Counted from the first letter of the stretch, positions 1-12,209 are shown. The stretch: 64,000 nucleotides of DNA from Mya arenaria (GCF_026914265.1 NC_069123.1:32878678-32942677); one strand, 5' to 3'. Notes: generated from the sequence alone by a model not told the origin. Numbers and translations: made by a program.

Positions 1-871
1 TCGAATGTATTGTATGAAAGACGATTACAGATTCAGTGCTCAAAACATACATTATTCATATTGGCTAGGTAAATAAGAAATTCATGCAAATATAAACAGC
101 TGTTTTATTTATGTCATACCCAACATTATACCTCGAAGGAAAATTAAGTATTCGGTTGCAAAGACGGTGATAAATGAGTAGATAAAGAAAACATACAAAA
201 CATCAGAATGTGACATACATTCATAGATATAAATTTTGGTAAATTATAATCCCCAAATCATACTTTTCGTCTAAATTCGTTTAAAGATGCAGTCTTACTT
301 CCAAATCAGATTTACCACAATTAAAACTTTTGTATTAATATTCCAAAAAGGATGAATAAATGTCAAACTCAATGGTTTCTTATGAATGCTACCGAGTACA
401 ATTTGAGAGAAATGTGCATAAAACGCCGTCTTTCTACCTTATGAAACTATACTAGATCACAGTAAAGCTTTTAGCATTCACCAATCATTAAATATGTTTG
501 CGTTTTCAGTTGTTAAATAAACGGTTACAATCTTGTTATCAGTTAATAATGTTTTCCATAAATGCATTATTTAGTAATAAGTTTTATCAGTCAAATATAC
601 ATGTGTGTGTGTTATTGGTTATTATTCCATAGATGTAAAGACATAATAGTCATTTCATATACAGCTATTAATTTCTGAACTTGTAATGTCTTTTTTGTGT
701 TAGACAAAAAATAAACAACGCAGCTTATGCAAGTTCAAATTTATTTTTAATATATAAATAAACATGCTTTCAGAAGAAAAACAGTCTTGTAAATATGGAT
801 ATGAGTATGGCATTTCACTTGAACGTTAATGGTCTCTGTGAAGTACGATTAAGTATGTTAATTTTATCACT

Positions 872-1106
872 TCATGGAAACTCTATACAATCTGGTATAG
901 GTATGCCCTGCACTGGATTTCCAACGTCATTCTTCGGAACACTCGAAACACGGCGACAATCTAACGAGCCAATCGAATCACGCTCCGCTATTTCCACGAA
1001 ATAAACCGAGTCTGTCGAAGATGTCCGAGTTGTTACGATTGTCTGGCGAGCATGTCGGTGACGTCCGAGTATCGTCCGTTGTGATCCGAATTGTAACCAT
1101 AGTGAC
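872..1106 (-). CDS. Possible terminal exon of unknown gene
   Basis: A polypyrimidine-poor acceptor CATTTCAG ends at 1107. It is followed by a GC- and CpG-richer open frame to a TGA at 872. Joined to the exon at 1344-1432 (phase 2) it reads R-SLWLQFGSQRTILGRHRH and ends VQGIPIPDCIEFP. A second frame also opens at the acceptor and stops after about 23 residues (HYGYNSDHNGRYSDVTDMLA...). The coding frame is therefore unresolved, and a 3'UTR role is equally possible. Confidence 0.3.
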
Positions 1107-1343
1107 CTGAAATGAAAACACAACGCTATGAAAATAAGTGACACTTAGAAGTAAAACATTTTCTATATCGTATATACTATCAAAATTTTGAGGTGTAAAA
1201 AAGTATGGCCCTAGGTTTTTTTCACTTCCGCCGGCTGAACCTTTTGAATCCCGTTGTTATAATGAACTAAAACTCAAATAAGGGACATTAAGTAATCCAC
1301 TCATGTTTTAATGTAAACTGGATTTAAATCAAGTAATACACAC

Positions 1344-1432
1344 CTCATCTCCTTCAGCAAGGTTGCTTGGGCCAAAGGGTTTGAATGCTGCTGAACTCCA
1401 AGGCTTGCGTCCACATCACTGGTCCACAAATT
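1344..1432 (-). CDS. Possible exon of unknown gene or meteorin 3' alternative exon
   Basis: An 89-nt open segment is bounded by acceptor TTGTCTTTTTCAG and donor ATGAG|GTGTGT. Only one frame is open (NLWTSDVDASLGVQQHSNPL and onward). It enters in phase 0 and leaves in phase 2. It lies about 480 bp past the meteorin stop codon, so it could be a 3'UTR exon, an alternative C-terminal exon, or belong to another gene. I do not recognise the peptide. Confidence 0.35.
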
Positions 1433-1916
1433 CTGAAAAAGACAAGTCGTGAGTGAAGGAGTTGAATCGGCATTGTTCCGACAGACAAACATATGATCAC
1501 CCTCCAAAAAATGGGCTTATAGTTGTATAGATGATGAATAAAGGTTTGGTGCCTTAAGAATTTTAAATTGCAATATTTATCCCCACAATGGGTCTTACGA
1601 AATTTCAGTGCGGTCTTTAGAAATTGCAGGATTCATCCATAAAATCGGGCAATTTCGAATAGAACAAACTTCAGACGAATAAAACCTACCATTAAAATTG
1701 CACCATTTGTCATGACGTCATATTCACATTATGACGTATATCACCGCGCCGCCTGTTAGTGCCCGCGGACCCATCTCTTGGTTCCACAGCGCCATGACGT
1801 AACATCGCTAGCGAGACGTGACTTAGGTCACCTGGGCTAAGGTTGCAGTGAAACTTTCACATGAGGTAGATTACCGGTACCGAAGCCGTCATGGACGGCA
1901 GAGGTTCCGGTTGCGT

Positions 1917-2224
1917 TCATTCTCGGATACACTGCAACTTCCCATCACGTTCCGCGGCGCTGACGATAGACTCCCATTCATCGAGGTAAGGTGCGCATCC
2001 CAAACGCAATTCACCCAGTCTTTCTCTTCCGGTCAGGAGGAACATTCCGTCGCCTTTGACAACACCGCACTTCCGGTGCGTGGTAACGGTTCCCTGGAGT
2101 TCCAATGTGTCTCTGCGCATGCGTGTGAAGTGGGAACCAATCTGACGCACGATCTGGGTAACAGCGACGCCAATACGCGTTTTCTGGTCAAAATGTTCAA
2201 CATTGTTCATCTTTCCGACAACGA
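1917..2224 (-). CDS. Meteorin terminal coding exon
   Basis: Acceptor TATTTTTCAG lies at 2225-2234 and the in-frame TGA at 1917-1919. It encodes 101 residues from VVVGKMNNVEHF to DGKLQCIRE. The segment RKCGVVKGDGMFLLTGRER followed by LGELRLGCAPYLDEW aligns with the conserved meteorin C-terminal half. The plus-strand ORF across the same interval (1848-2228) is a shadow. Confidence 0.87.
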
Positions 2225-4832
2225 CTGAAAAATACAAAAAAAGAAATACTAAAACTTGATAAGTAAATGAACAATTAGTAAAAATAATAGTAGGTTAAAT
2301 AATATAGGTTAAAATAAAGCCTCGGATTTGAATAAAGGGTTGTTACAAGGGTGGTGACCTATTTTTAGAGATAAATTGTATAAAAGGACTTATAAAAGGT
2401 CGCTTAGATCTTAAAGGTAATGGAATACCAGCCAATAAGTTATGCCATTGTATCTTTCAATTAGACATTATGAAAAGTATCCTTTGCTAGTGTCATTCAC
2501 TTCGCTATGTCAAACTGTTCTTAAAGTATGAAGTTTTTTTTGTCCTAAAAAATGAAAACGAGATGCTTCATCCTATTTCAGTATGAGATTTTAATTAAAA
2601 CATAGGAATCATGTCCAGCATCCCTCATACTTAGCGTCAGCCACGCGAATGCGGCTTTTAATATGTATGTCTGCGTGACAAGATGTCTTTTCAGATAAAT
2701 CATGGGTACGTAATGTTCAAGATATGTACGGAACTCGAAAATGAAATAAAACATCTCATAGAAGTTACACAATCGCGTGAGAACAAATGATAAAGAGACC
2801 AGATATCATGTCAAAAATGCGACTAGGATGTGTCTTAGCATTTATTGGTGATAAAAATGGTTTCAGATTTTAGGTGTTTTATGCAATTTTCTGACACATT
2901 CTTTTATAATCATGGGCAGACTCTACTTGGCTGTTTTTGCAATGTTTGTACGACACAATTGAAACTCAGCATATTCGCTATGCATAATAATTACCTAACG
3001 CTAAAAGCACATTACAATAAAAGCAAACTCTGGTTAATTCTCCATAAAACACAAGAAGGTGACATCAAAATGCGTATCCATTAAGCAAGAATGTCTTAAG
3101 AGGAGTGATTACACTAATTTTTACACTTGTATATAATGAACACCACTCTAATAGCAAGTTTCTTATGGAAGGTGTATTTAAATCAACGACTTTATTGTCG
3201 TTTTACTTAAACCAAATGAGCAAAAAAACTTAGAAACCACTAGAATTAGCATTCCACAAGGATGAATTACTCTAAAAAGCAGAACCTTTGAACTATATGT
3301 ACTGAACACTGATGTTAGGTCACCTTTCACGTGTTCATTATGGCAAATTGACATTTTTATACGTTATTTTATAACAATAACAATTCCACATTGTTAATTT
3401 ATGAGGTGTTCAAAACATGTGGGCTGTTACAACTCATGCAGATTTTAACACCCTGGCGTCAACGTTAAAACTAAACGTCGATAAAATTAACTTCGTATAT
3501 ATCGCTATCCTTGAAATGGCTCTTTTAGATCGATTGAATTTTATTGATTTTATTACAAACGGCCATGTATTTTCGCATCAACCTCACACTTGCTTAAGTT
3601 ATGCATTCTTATTTTTTTAATTAACTGATTATTGAGGAAAATGGCGACGTCATCATAGTTATTAAATTGTGACGTACCAAAATCGCTGGAGCAGTAGGCA
3701 GTAAGAAGCTCTTCCGGACTGCACGGGCGACACTCTGAAATAACGGAAGAAATGTTTATACAACTTGTCAGGTTACTTAAGGTCAATTGTTAAAGCAGTT
3801 ATAAACACATCTTAACCGTTTTATCCTGTGTTACTGACAGACGCCATGATTGAGGTCCAACTTGACAAGGTAAGGGAGGCTCATGACCTTAACCATGGCA
3901 TATCATATCACGAATAATTGGTTTTGTCATAATTGGTGCCTTGTACATGCATGTACGTGTATGCTAACCCAATATATGATATGTACAGTCGATCCCCGTT
4001 GGCTCGAACTCGGTTGGTTCGATTTCCTCGTTAGCTCGAACTGGATATAAAGCAACGATTTGTTTTCTACTGAATAAAAACATTCCCGCTTGGCTCGAAT
4101 TTCCTGAGGCTCGAGAATTGTTTTCGCCGGTCCGTGGGAGTTCGAGCCAAGGGACTGTAGACAATACACTATCATATCTATTACAATGTGTCAGAGTATT
4201 AGAGGACATTATGCCAGTGAAAATATGTAAATACAATTATGGCATAATCTAAATATTTCAAACTCGGCGCTCCAGCGTATCATTACCAATATGATATCAT
4301 ATAGGTTGCCGTGGATGAACTATAGAAGCCCAACAATTAAATCATCATTTAAATGGTTCATGCTCCGTGACGTTATGAAATGAAAAATGAATTGTCCATT
4401 GTTTGCTTCTTACCTTCTATTGAAGTATCCTGTTGATCGGTTCGGTATTCAGATATGTCATACTGAATTACCACCTTTCGAGAGCCTAGCACAGCGGATT
4501 CTTCCGCTTCTAAATATAAACTCAGAGGCCCTTTTGAAGTCAGGCAAATCTCTTGGCTGCGCCCCGTCCCTGTGTAGACCTCTTTCAAGTTGTGATCATT
4601 TAATACGTGTCTGGTCCGCTCCGTTGGCGACCTGGTGTTCACTGTGATGTCATTTTCGCGCGACATCTTTAACATGACGTCATCGGAATCGATGATCATG
4701 CACGCAGTGAATGAGCGCATCTTTTGAGGTTTGACCTCGAGTCGTAAAGCGCTCGTTGGATTGTACCACGTGACTGATCCGCTTTGACACGTGAGCTGTG
4801 CCACGTGGACACCTTTTACGTCATCTCCGCCA
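1917..4832 (-). CDS. Meteorin-family secreted factor, three exons, 5' exon missing
   Basis: Three minus-strand exons join in frame: 4832-4414, 3734-3678 and 2224-1917, with intron phases 1 and 1 and clean AG/GT borders. The product is a meteorin/meteorin-like (Metrn/Metrnl) homologue, a secreted cytokine-like neurotrophic or metabolic factor in vertebrates. Diagnostic features are an N-terminal beta-rich part (VAQLTCQSGSVTWYNP), the CRPC...LLTAYCSSDF signature, and the C-terminal block KCGV...FLLTGRERLGELRLGCAP. Nine cysteines are visible. Vertebrate meteorins have ten, the first lying in the signal-peptide exon, which agrees with the one exon missing here. The first visible exon begins in phase 2, so at least one upstream exon is required; none was identified between 4.8 and 9.2 kb. 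The stop TGA follows the last cysteine by three codons, as expected for the family. Whether it is Metrn or Metrnl cannot be decided. Confidence 0.85.
3678..3734 (-). CDS. Meteorin exon, CRPC signature
   Basis: This 57-nt micro-exon lies between acceptor TTATTTCAG and donor GTACGT. It encodes E-CRPCSPEELLTAYCSSDF and leaves one G that completes a Val codon with the next exon (CSSDF-VVVGK). The CxxC...LL..C.SDFVV pattern is the most diagnostic meteorin segment in the window. The exon is too short to be found by ORF length. Confidence 0.88.
3986..4157. mobile_element. pogo/Tigger-like MITE, copy 1
   Basis: A 172-bp element starts CAGTCGATCCCCGTTGGCTC and ends in the inverse CAAGGGACTG, flanked by TA on both sides (3984-3985, 4158-4159). 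Repeated GGCTCGAA/TTCGAGCC words form internal stems. CAGT ends with CTCG words and a TA duplication are typical of pogo/Tigger families (established knowledge). It lies in the intron between the meteorin exons at 3734 and 4414. No transposase is present. Confidence 0.7.
4414..4832 (-). CDS. Meteorin exon, N-terminal half
   Basis: Acceptor ATTCTTTCAG ends at 4833 and the donor GTAAGA begins at 4413. The exon is 419 nt, enters in phase 2 and leaves in phase 1. It encodes about 139 residues from GGDDVKGVHVAQL to QQDTSIE. It carries three cysteines (LTCQSG, FTACMI, QEICLT), matching the positions of the first mature-protein cysteines of vertebrate meteorins after the CxW motif of the missing exon. 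Confidence 0.85.
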
Positions 4833-4983
4833 CTGAAAGAATAAAACACAGATATTGTATGAAAACAGTCAAGTTAAACAAAATACATAGTGTCATTTTG
4901 TGAGATTCGTGTCCTTCAATCATTGAGCAGCCAAGTAACATGTTTGCAACACATGAATGTCGTTCGAAAGAAGGTTTTTCAGG

Positions 4984-5177
4984 GGCGGTTCCAGGATTCG
5001 ACGTTAGAGGGACGTAACTTAGGGGGCGTAACCTTTTGACTTGCACCACTCCCTTATAACCGAAATTTAGTTGGTTTAAAGTCTTGGCAGGGGTGGTTGG
5101 GGGTACTCCTCCAAGAAAATGTTAACAAGTTTAAACAATTTCCGGGTGCGCCCACTCCCTCCCTGGATCCGCTAGTG
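4984..5177. mobile_element. CAGGGGCGG-ended MITE, short copy
   Basis: Left end CAGGGGCGGTTCCAGG and right end CTGGATCCGCTAGTGG are imperfect inverse matches of each other. The interior is repeated at 9762-10110. A further end-like sequence occurs at 63141. Overlapping short ORFs on both strands are not coding. Confidence 0.5.
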
Positions 5178-5189
5178 GTTTTGTATTGG

Positions 5190-7040
5190 GGCGGACTTCG
5201 GGCGACCTGCTCCAACCGTAGACATATAACATTGGCATTAGTACAGAAGAATTGCAAACATTTATACAACATATCATTCAGTTGTTGTTTTGCTGGGTTT
5301 TGTAGTTTAATTCATGTGTTGTTTTTGTCTAACTGTTTTTCATATTCAATTGAGACTTGAAATGTCTTTCTAACTGTTTTGCGACGTATGGCACTTCACT
5401 GTACTGTTATATCTAGCGCACAAGTGCAAATAACTGGGAAATGAATTACTTAGTCATAAATTCTGGTCCGATATTAATCATGCACGTACACATGGTTTCT
5501 GTTTTATATTATAGAATAATATACGAGACAAATAACAATCTAGGGTTTCACTTGTAAAAGCTATCACTAACAAGAACATGATTGTTTCGTAATAACCGCA
5601 AAGACAGGTGGGTTCTAGTGTTGCAAATTGAAAAAGTCAACTGCAAAGGCCTTTTAGTATTTTCCGCCCATTAAAAAGGACGGGAAAAATAGACTGTCAA
5701 TTTACCAGCACCTGTCTGTAAAGGCGTTATGGATATCTAATCAGACAAGATTTTAAGTAGACATCTACTTAAAATGTATAATACTGACGGCGGACTTGAA
5801 GCCCTAATTTCACTGTAAAAGTGGTTTCATTATTCAAATGCTTGAAAACCCACTAGATAAAAGAAATGTATATATCAAAACGGTCTGAAGAATACCTTGA
5901 ATGATTATAAATCGGTCGTGTGGCGGGGCAATTTATTACAAAAACGTTGAAGCGAAATAAGTATCATTTATACACGTTTTCTTTTGATAATTTTATGCAG
6001 TTTTTGACGAAACGGATTTTGCTATTATAAAAAAGTCCTGCGGAGAAATGTTAATGCACTGTTAAATATATTTTCTTTATAATGCATGTACTGTTACGTA
6101 TCCGGGGTTTTCTTTTTCAAAAGAATGTATACGATAATGATATTAATGACAGCATAGCATGTAAGAATTTGGTGATTATAAAATATAAGTATTAAATGTG
6201 TTCATGCATTTTATTGTAATGACTACGAATCACGGTATTTATTAATCATAAAAATGGTTTGAGGAATTTCGATAATTACAAATATTCATTGTGATGAACT
6301 GATTTATAGAAAACTTTTATATCAAAATGTCAATCTTGCAAGTTTCGAAGGTAAATATGTGCACTCTTAGAGTCATAACGAAAATAATGATGTATTTTTA
6401 AAAGTATCGTTCATAAATTCTTAAATCTTAATCATAATGCCATAAAATGGTCCAATATTAGAGAACTGATTATATAGTAATAACAACAAAGAGTGTCTTG
6501 TACTGTAGGTTACAGAACAGAACATTAATTAACCAGAAGGTCACAGACCCATGTGGCTGAACATTGAAAAAAAAAACACAAGTATTCATACATTTTTTAG
6601 AAATCGGAATTAAAAAAGAAAGTTTACAAACTAAATACACGTTATAGTGTTTAGTTTAGGGGAGCCCTTGAAATTTAACCAAAGTTTAAGGTATCTGGGG
6701 CCCATGTCATCAAGGGGGACCCTAGAAGAGATTACTGAAAGATTATCAGTATTACTGCACTGCCTTACATCCTAGGTTTGAAATTGCCCCTAGGATTATT
6801 AATGAAATGCTTCTGGTTCGGGTTACCCGACCCTACCTAAGAAATATGCGCCGACCCTACCGTTTCTATAGTCAGTTGACGTTATGACCAAGGCCTAAAA
6901 AATAAATCTGGTTCGGGTTACCCGTCCCTACCTACAAAATACGGCGCCAACCATACATTTTCTATAGACCTTTTTCGTTAAAAAATGTGTGTTTTATATG
7001 AGGCTGTATACGATATACTGAAGATTACTTTCACGCCATC
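5190..7040. other. Intergenic, no gene recognised; 87-bp partial tandem
   Basis: AT-rich sequence without convincing ORFs or splice-bounded exons. A duplicated segment near 6812-6970 repeats GGTTCGGGTTACCCG followed by CCTACCTA..AAATA. Nothing else stands out. Confidence 0.5.
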
Positions 7041-7358
7041 ACCCAATGATGGCAATAACAAACGTTTTAAAGCCTAATAAAAAAACTTCTACCCTACCAG
7101 TCTTTGGACAAGATGCAACCCTAACCACACAATTAACCACACACTTATTTGGCCTAAGATGGACCACCGATATACAAATAAGCGTGTCACTTCATCGGGT
7201 CACTAGCCGTAATGTTAAGTGTGGCCCCATATAGTGTTGGTATTATTTGGAACGATATCGTTTGCTGATTACAAATACGTCTAATAAGTGCAATGCTGAT
7301 AAAGTTATGACGGTTTGTATTTGTGTTATAATTTTAACTGAAATCGGATCTAAACGTA

Positions 7359-7521
7359 CAGACAAAACTCGCTATGTCGAATTCGTTGTGACCTAGTGAA
7401 ATACTTTGAGATAACATATATTCGATATAACCGGAACACAAAATGTATAACTAAACCGAAAAAGCGTTCGACATAATCAGAACATCGAGATTATAGAGTT
7501 CATCATAACGAGGTCTGACTG
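7359..7521. mobile_element. pogo/Tigger-like MITE, second family
   Basis: A 163-bp element begins CAGACAAAACTCGCTATGTC and ends in the inverse GAGGTCTGACTG. TA flanks both ends (7357-7358, 7522-7523). Its ends resemble the MITEs at 3986 and 14045 but the interior differs. Confidence 0.6.
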
Positions 7522-8558
7522 TACCTATTTTGGCAATATTTCAAGGCCACAGATTAATTTGTGTTTGATATAGTTTAAATATTCTGAATCATCCAAAAAT
7601 AAAATGGGATCACTAAACACATAATTGTTATTATGACGCCTTCGTTAAAGAGTATAGAATCCTTGAAGAAAACAGGATCAAGGCTTGAGAACAAAACGTA
7701 TGCCACGCCGCTGTGGTTTCGTCCATAGTCAGATCGGTAAAATATATCAATTATCAGTTTTTCAAACCATATTCCAACGCTCCATCCAAATTCCAAAGCC
7801 TTTTACAGCATTGACCACACGCAGGCAAGTTTAACTGCGTACAAAAGTATTTCTTAAGGAATTCAGAGGTGCAATACACAACACTTGAGCACCATAGTTA
7901 TCGGCATACCTTTTATCCATGAAACCTTTACAACCAGAGTGGTACTGCATTAATGGAACAAAAGCCCCCTTTGGGGTCTCCGGCTTAGCCCTTTTCATCC
8001 ACAACTATGAGTGATAAGTACCGCCATTTACTGAAGACTGAGTCAGATATCACTTTCGTTGATTTTTATTGTAATTATATTTTATGTGAACTATGGTAAG
8101 TCGTCATTAGAAGTTTAAAGAGAGAGTATTAGGTTTGTTTTGTTTTTGAATACTATTTATTGAAAATTATGACTGAAAATACTACTATTTTGCAGAATTT
8201 TTTTTGCAAAACTATTGAAAATTGGATGAATTTTGGTTTGGATATTCGAACTTCGGATCAAATAAATATGTGTCATTTTTTGTTTGGTCTGTGCTCAAAC
8301 AGATAAAAACTCCGGATAAACATATTCTTGAAAAAGCGTTGCCAACAAAATACGCGCGAACGTCTCTTTAATAGTTGCGTAACCTGGTGAATGTTTTATC
8401 TAGCAAGAGATACAGTAATGTAAACATGAAACGCCTGTCGTAATTTTATGTAACCAACCAGCTGGATCTTAAAACTGATTTGCAGTTTTGTCATGTCAAA
8501 TGTCAAAGGCCGTCCACTTAGTTGTACCTGAGCGTCTATAGCCACGAGCCCAGGGTTC

Positions 8559-8694
8559 GTATTCAATATTGATCTTAATAGGTTTTAAGAATGGTGTAAC
8601 TAATCGGATTGCGTCATAAAAATAACAGACCTATACAGCAAACGGAGTCAATGATGTATGGCCATAAGATCGACTAAAGTTGCATATTGAATAC
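8559..8694. mobile_element. Small inverted-repeat element
   Basis: GTATTCAATAT at 8559-8569 is the exact reverse complement of ATATTGAATAC at 8684-8694. Weaker complementarity continues inward (GATCTTA versus TAAAGTT). It is compatible with a short MITE. No target duplication was confirmed. Confidence 0.4.
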
Positions 8695-9761
8695 CACACC
8701 AGTGCAACCGTTGCCTGGCAAGTTTCGTGCCAATAGCTACGTACATAGAATTAGGCAAGGTAATACTTATTCACATAGAAAGATTGCAGCGTATTCAAAA
8801 ATACGGCCCTTAACGGCTCTGCATGTTATTCTTGCAAAAAACTTGATCTAGTGCATGCAAACTTTACTACAACATATAAAATTTGAAAGAGAACATGCAA
8901 ATCCAATTGCAATATCGAATAAATTCACTTGGATACAGACTTAAGCCTTATAAAAATCGATTCCAATGTTGATTATGTATTCGTTCTTGCCCTCTTAATG
9001 ACGGTTCGTCCCAACCTCTTTTCAACTGCTTTATTTAAAAGGATTTTCAGACAAGATCGCAAAGGTGCGCCGCATGTTGAGTGCATCACTCAAGTGCACA
9101 CAAAATCAATCGGACCATCTCGGTCATTATCCAACAGACTATCACGAAGCTTGCCGGAGATGGCCGAGTTGTTACGATTGACACAGTTATAGAAGGGTTG
9201 AAGTTAAGGTGGGCCACAGAACATTCAATTGACGGCTTCCTGCACGCTGTTGTGTAATAAACAGCTGCAATACAGAATGAATTTTAAGTTGTATATTCTA
9301 TTTTTAACAAGCTGTTGCAGGCAAATGTATGTGTTGGAATAGCTTTTAGAAATAGAAATTCGTGATCACAGTCTGATCCATCTTAAGTCCCTTATAACCG
9401 GATCAAGCTAAGCCGTATCCTTTTGATGTGGTATAATTTGTGAAACATTCTAGTTTTCAAGAATTTTGAAACTTTTAAGGAAATTGTATTGCTTTCAATC
9501 CCGATAAACAACCCTTTATTTCGTTTACTCAAGTCTCAAGAGACTGAAGTATGTCCAGAATCCTTTACTGTCCTTAGCTGAAATACTGCTTTGTATAATT
9601 GAAAGAAATTTTGTAATCAACATCTGTATCCCATAGTGTCGTTGTTTTGAATTACTTCTTTGTATTTTTAAAAGAAAATTCGGTAATCCACTTATCAACA
9701 TCTGAATCCCATTCTTTCGTTATCTTGAATGGTTTCTTTGTCTTCTAAGACTTCGTAGACA

Positions 9762-10110
9762 GGGGCGGCTCCAGGATTTGGTATTAGAGGGGCGTAACTT
9801 TTAGACAGGGGCGAATCCAGGATTTGATGTTAGAGGGGCGTAACTTTTAGACAGGGGCAGTCCAGGATTTGATGTTAGAGGGGCGTAACATTTTTGACTT
9901 GCGCCCCTCCCTCAGAACCAAAATTATTAAGTGTTGACAGGGGGATACTCCCTTAAGAAAATTGTAACAATATCTTGCCCGGAATGGTGCATTTGGGGCG
10001 TATTTCTTTGCCCTTTTTCTCCTTTATTGAAATAAAAGGTAAACTTTGGCATTTAAGGGGGGGGGGGGGCGAGTGCCGGTTGCTCCCCCGCCCCACTGGA
10101 TCAGCTAGTG
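9762..10110. mobile_element. CAGGGGCGG-ended MITE with triplicated 5' end
   Basis: This is the same family as 4984-5177. The first ~60 bp (AGGGGCGGCTCCAGGATTTG to GGGGCGTAACTTTTA) is present three times in tandem at 9760-9895. The 3' end is CTGGATCAGCTAGTG. GTAGACA flanks it on both sides (9755-9761 and 10111-10117), a likely target-site duplication. A run of G (about 10056-10068) lies inside. Confidence 0.55.
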
Positions 10111-10407
10111 GTAGACATTCAATAGTGATTCATTCATGAATATTGCATTCAAGTGTTCGATTATTGCTTTTATTAGCAGCCTCTTGAAGCGACATAAATG
10201 TTAAATGCTTATCCCTTATCCAGGCAGTTAACCTCTAATTGCTGAGAGCAGACGGCTATAAATTATTCAACCTCAGAAATATCTGCGTCAAGATGCATTT
10301 TGTTTGTCTATAGGTCAAGAGGGGTCGTCTGGGAGATGCACTATTAATTGATATAACGCAGCTGGGTATTCTTTTTGGAAATCGTGAAAAATCAGCGGTA
10401 TTTTGTG

Positions 10408-10660
10408 AACAAATATTTATATCAGTTAAAGAGCCCCGTCTACGTTTAATTACCGAAGTTTCATAAGGTGATTAGTTTTATCAAACACTTCGACAAACCT
10501 GTTTCGAAAACAATGTTTTGACAGTGCTCCGTCAGACGGCCGTATTGTAAAAAGGTTTGTCGAAGTGTTTTAAGAAACTAAACTCTCAATCAATCTCTTG
10601 TAAAAGACCGAAGGCAGAGCCACTTAAGAGGCGTATGAACAAATATTTATATCAGTGAAA
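10408..10660. repeat. Inverted repeat bracketed by direct repeats
   Basis: AAACACTTCGACAAACCT at about 10483-10500 is repeated as its exact reverse complement at about 10554-10571, and weaker pairing extends outward through TTAGTTT/AAACTA. The unit is bracketed by direct copies of GAACAAATATTTATATCAGT near 10408 and 10636. It could be a MITE with long duplicated flanks. Confidence 0.5.
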
Positions 10661-11145
10661 AACATACAAAACAACAAGCTTAGCTTTCGTTTATCTGAAC
10701 AGGATTTTCATGTCACAAAAATGTTCCTTTTAAAAGTGAATACCGCCCGTGCACTGGGAAATCTACAGTTAATGAGCATAAAAAACAAACTTTGAAATAT
10801 ACAACGTAACGAGTTTGTCATTGCGGCCTGCACAGTGTAGATAAAACATGCAAACTTTGTAAAAATTGCATCTTTGCATGGGCGCTCAGTGGTTTTCAGT
10901 TTCCAGATTGTAAGAAATTGAAGGTGAAGATAAACTGATTATTGCGCAAAAGTATGCACGCTCCGCCAACGTGCCTCTACTAAGCACATGCAAAGATGCG
11001 AAGATGTAACTGCAAGTCGCATTAAATTATATTTTAGGATACATTAAATTGCGTGTTTTCAGTATTATATTTCGTATATGGCGGAATGAATTAATTTCTT
11101 TATTTGGACATCTAAAGGATGGGCGCTTTTAGTACTTTTTCGAAA

Positions 11146-11454
11146 TAAGAGGGGTGTCCAAAAACTAGTGTTTGTGCAATGTAACTAATGCTGTTCTAAA
11201 ATGTACATGCAAAGGGCATTAAGAAGCACACATACTTCTTAAATTCCAAAATGTGTCGCTACATTGCGATTGATTTTTTCCTCTAGAAATGACGAACCGA
11301 AAAAAATCCCGGTATTTTATAGACAAATCTGAGATTTCTGCAAACACTTCATTCAACCAAGTGCACAAAGGTTTTTTTCCTGCACGTGCACACCTGAGTC
11401 ACTGCACGATTTATTAGAACTTTATGTTGCATATTTTTTGGCACACCCCTCTTC
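11146..11454. mobile_element. AAGAGGGGTG-ended MITE
   Basis: Left end AAGAGGGGTGTCCAAAAA is matched by the inverse TTTTTGGCACACCCCTCTT at the right end (one mismatch plus one added base). The interior is non-coding. The family is not recognised. Confidence 0.5.
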
Positions 11455-11853
11455 ATAGCTTAGGCACTTCTCAGTATTTAATTAAAATCCCATCAAACAT
11501 GTCGTCAAAGGCTCATAACTTAGTCACCATTTGCAGATAAATAATATTAAATATGATTCGCCTTGTCTTATGTATAGTTTCTTAATAAATGTAGTTTTAA
11601 TAGTCCCCTCTTCAAATAACAATGATTTATTTTCAAATAATAAATGAAACATAATCCCGGAGGAAGAAGATTGCTCCTTGTATAGGGTTTTATTATATCT
11701 TTATATCTAATAATATAATGTCAACAGTCCCTGATCTAAATCAGCTTTCGTTCGAGACTGTAGAAATGCTATCGATCAAGATTTTTTCGATGCTCGCATC
11801 TTAAACAACATAAGCTCGCCGTTAACATGATTTTAATTCTTAAAAATATATTA

Positions 11854-12205
11854 AAGCTGCACTCTCACAGATATACAATTTTTACATTTATTTTTTGTCT
11901 TGGAAAGAGCATTCTTTTGCGTAAATATCTGCAAACCAATGATATAAGATTGCTGACAAAAATCAGATCGCAGATTTTCATATTTCCGTTCGAAAAATAA
12001 TGTTTTATGGCTTAAACCGTTACTAACGGTTTAGAAAAAATGCATAAAATATCATTTTTTGACCTTAAATATTAAAATCTGCGATCTATTATTTTTGTCA
12101 GCAGCCTTGTATAACCGGTTTCCATGGATTTTCGGAAAAAATTGGCTCGTTTCAAGACAAAAAATAAAAAAGTTGTCAAACGTTCAATTTGTGAGAGTGC
12201 AGCTT
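11854..12205. mobile_element. Fold-back MITE, intact copy
   Basis: A 352-bp near-complete palindrome. It starts AAGCTGCACTCTCACAGAT and ends with the inverse GTGAGAGTGCAGCTT. The centre is AAACCGTTACTAACGGTTTA. Inner arms also pair (CAGATCGCAGATTTT against AAAATCTGCGATCT). A second, interrupted copy spans 44463-45727, and the first bases of a third are near 51345. Confidence 0.75.
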
Positions 12206-12209
12206 GAAT

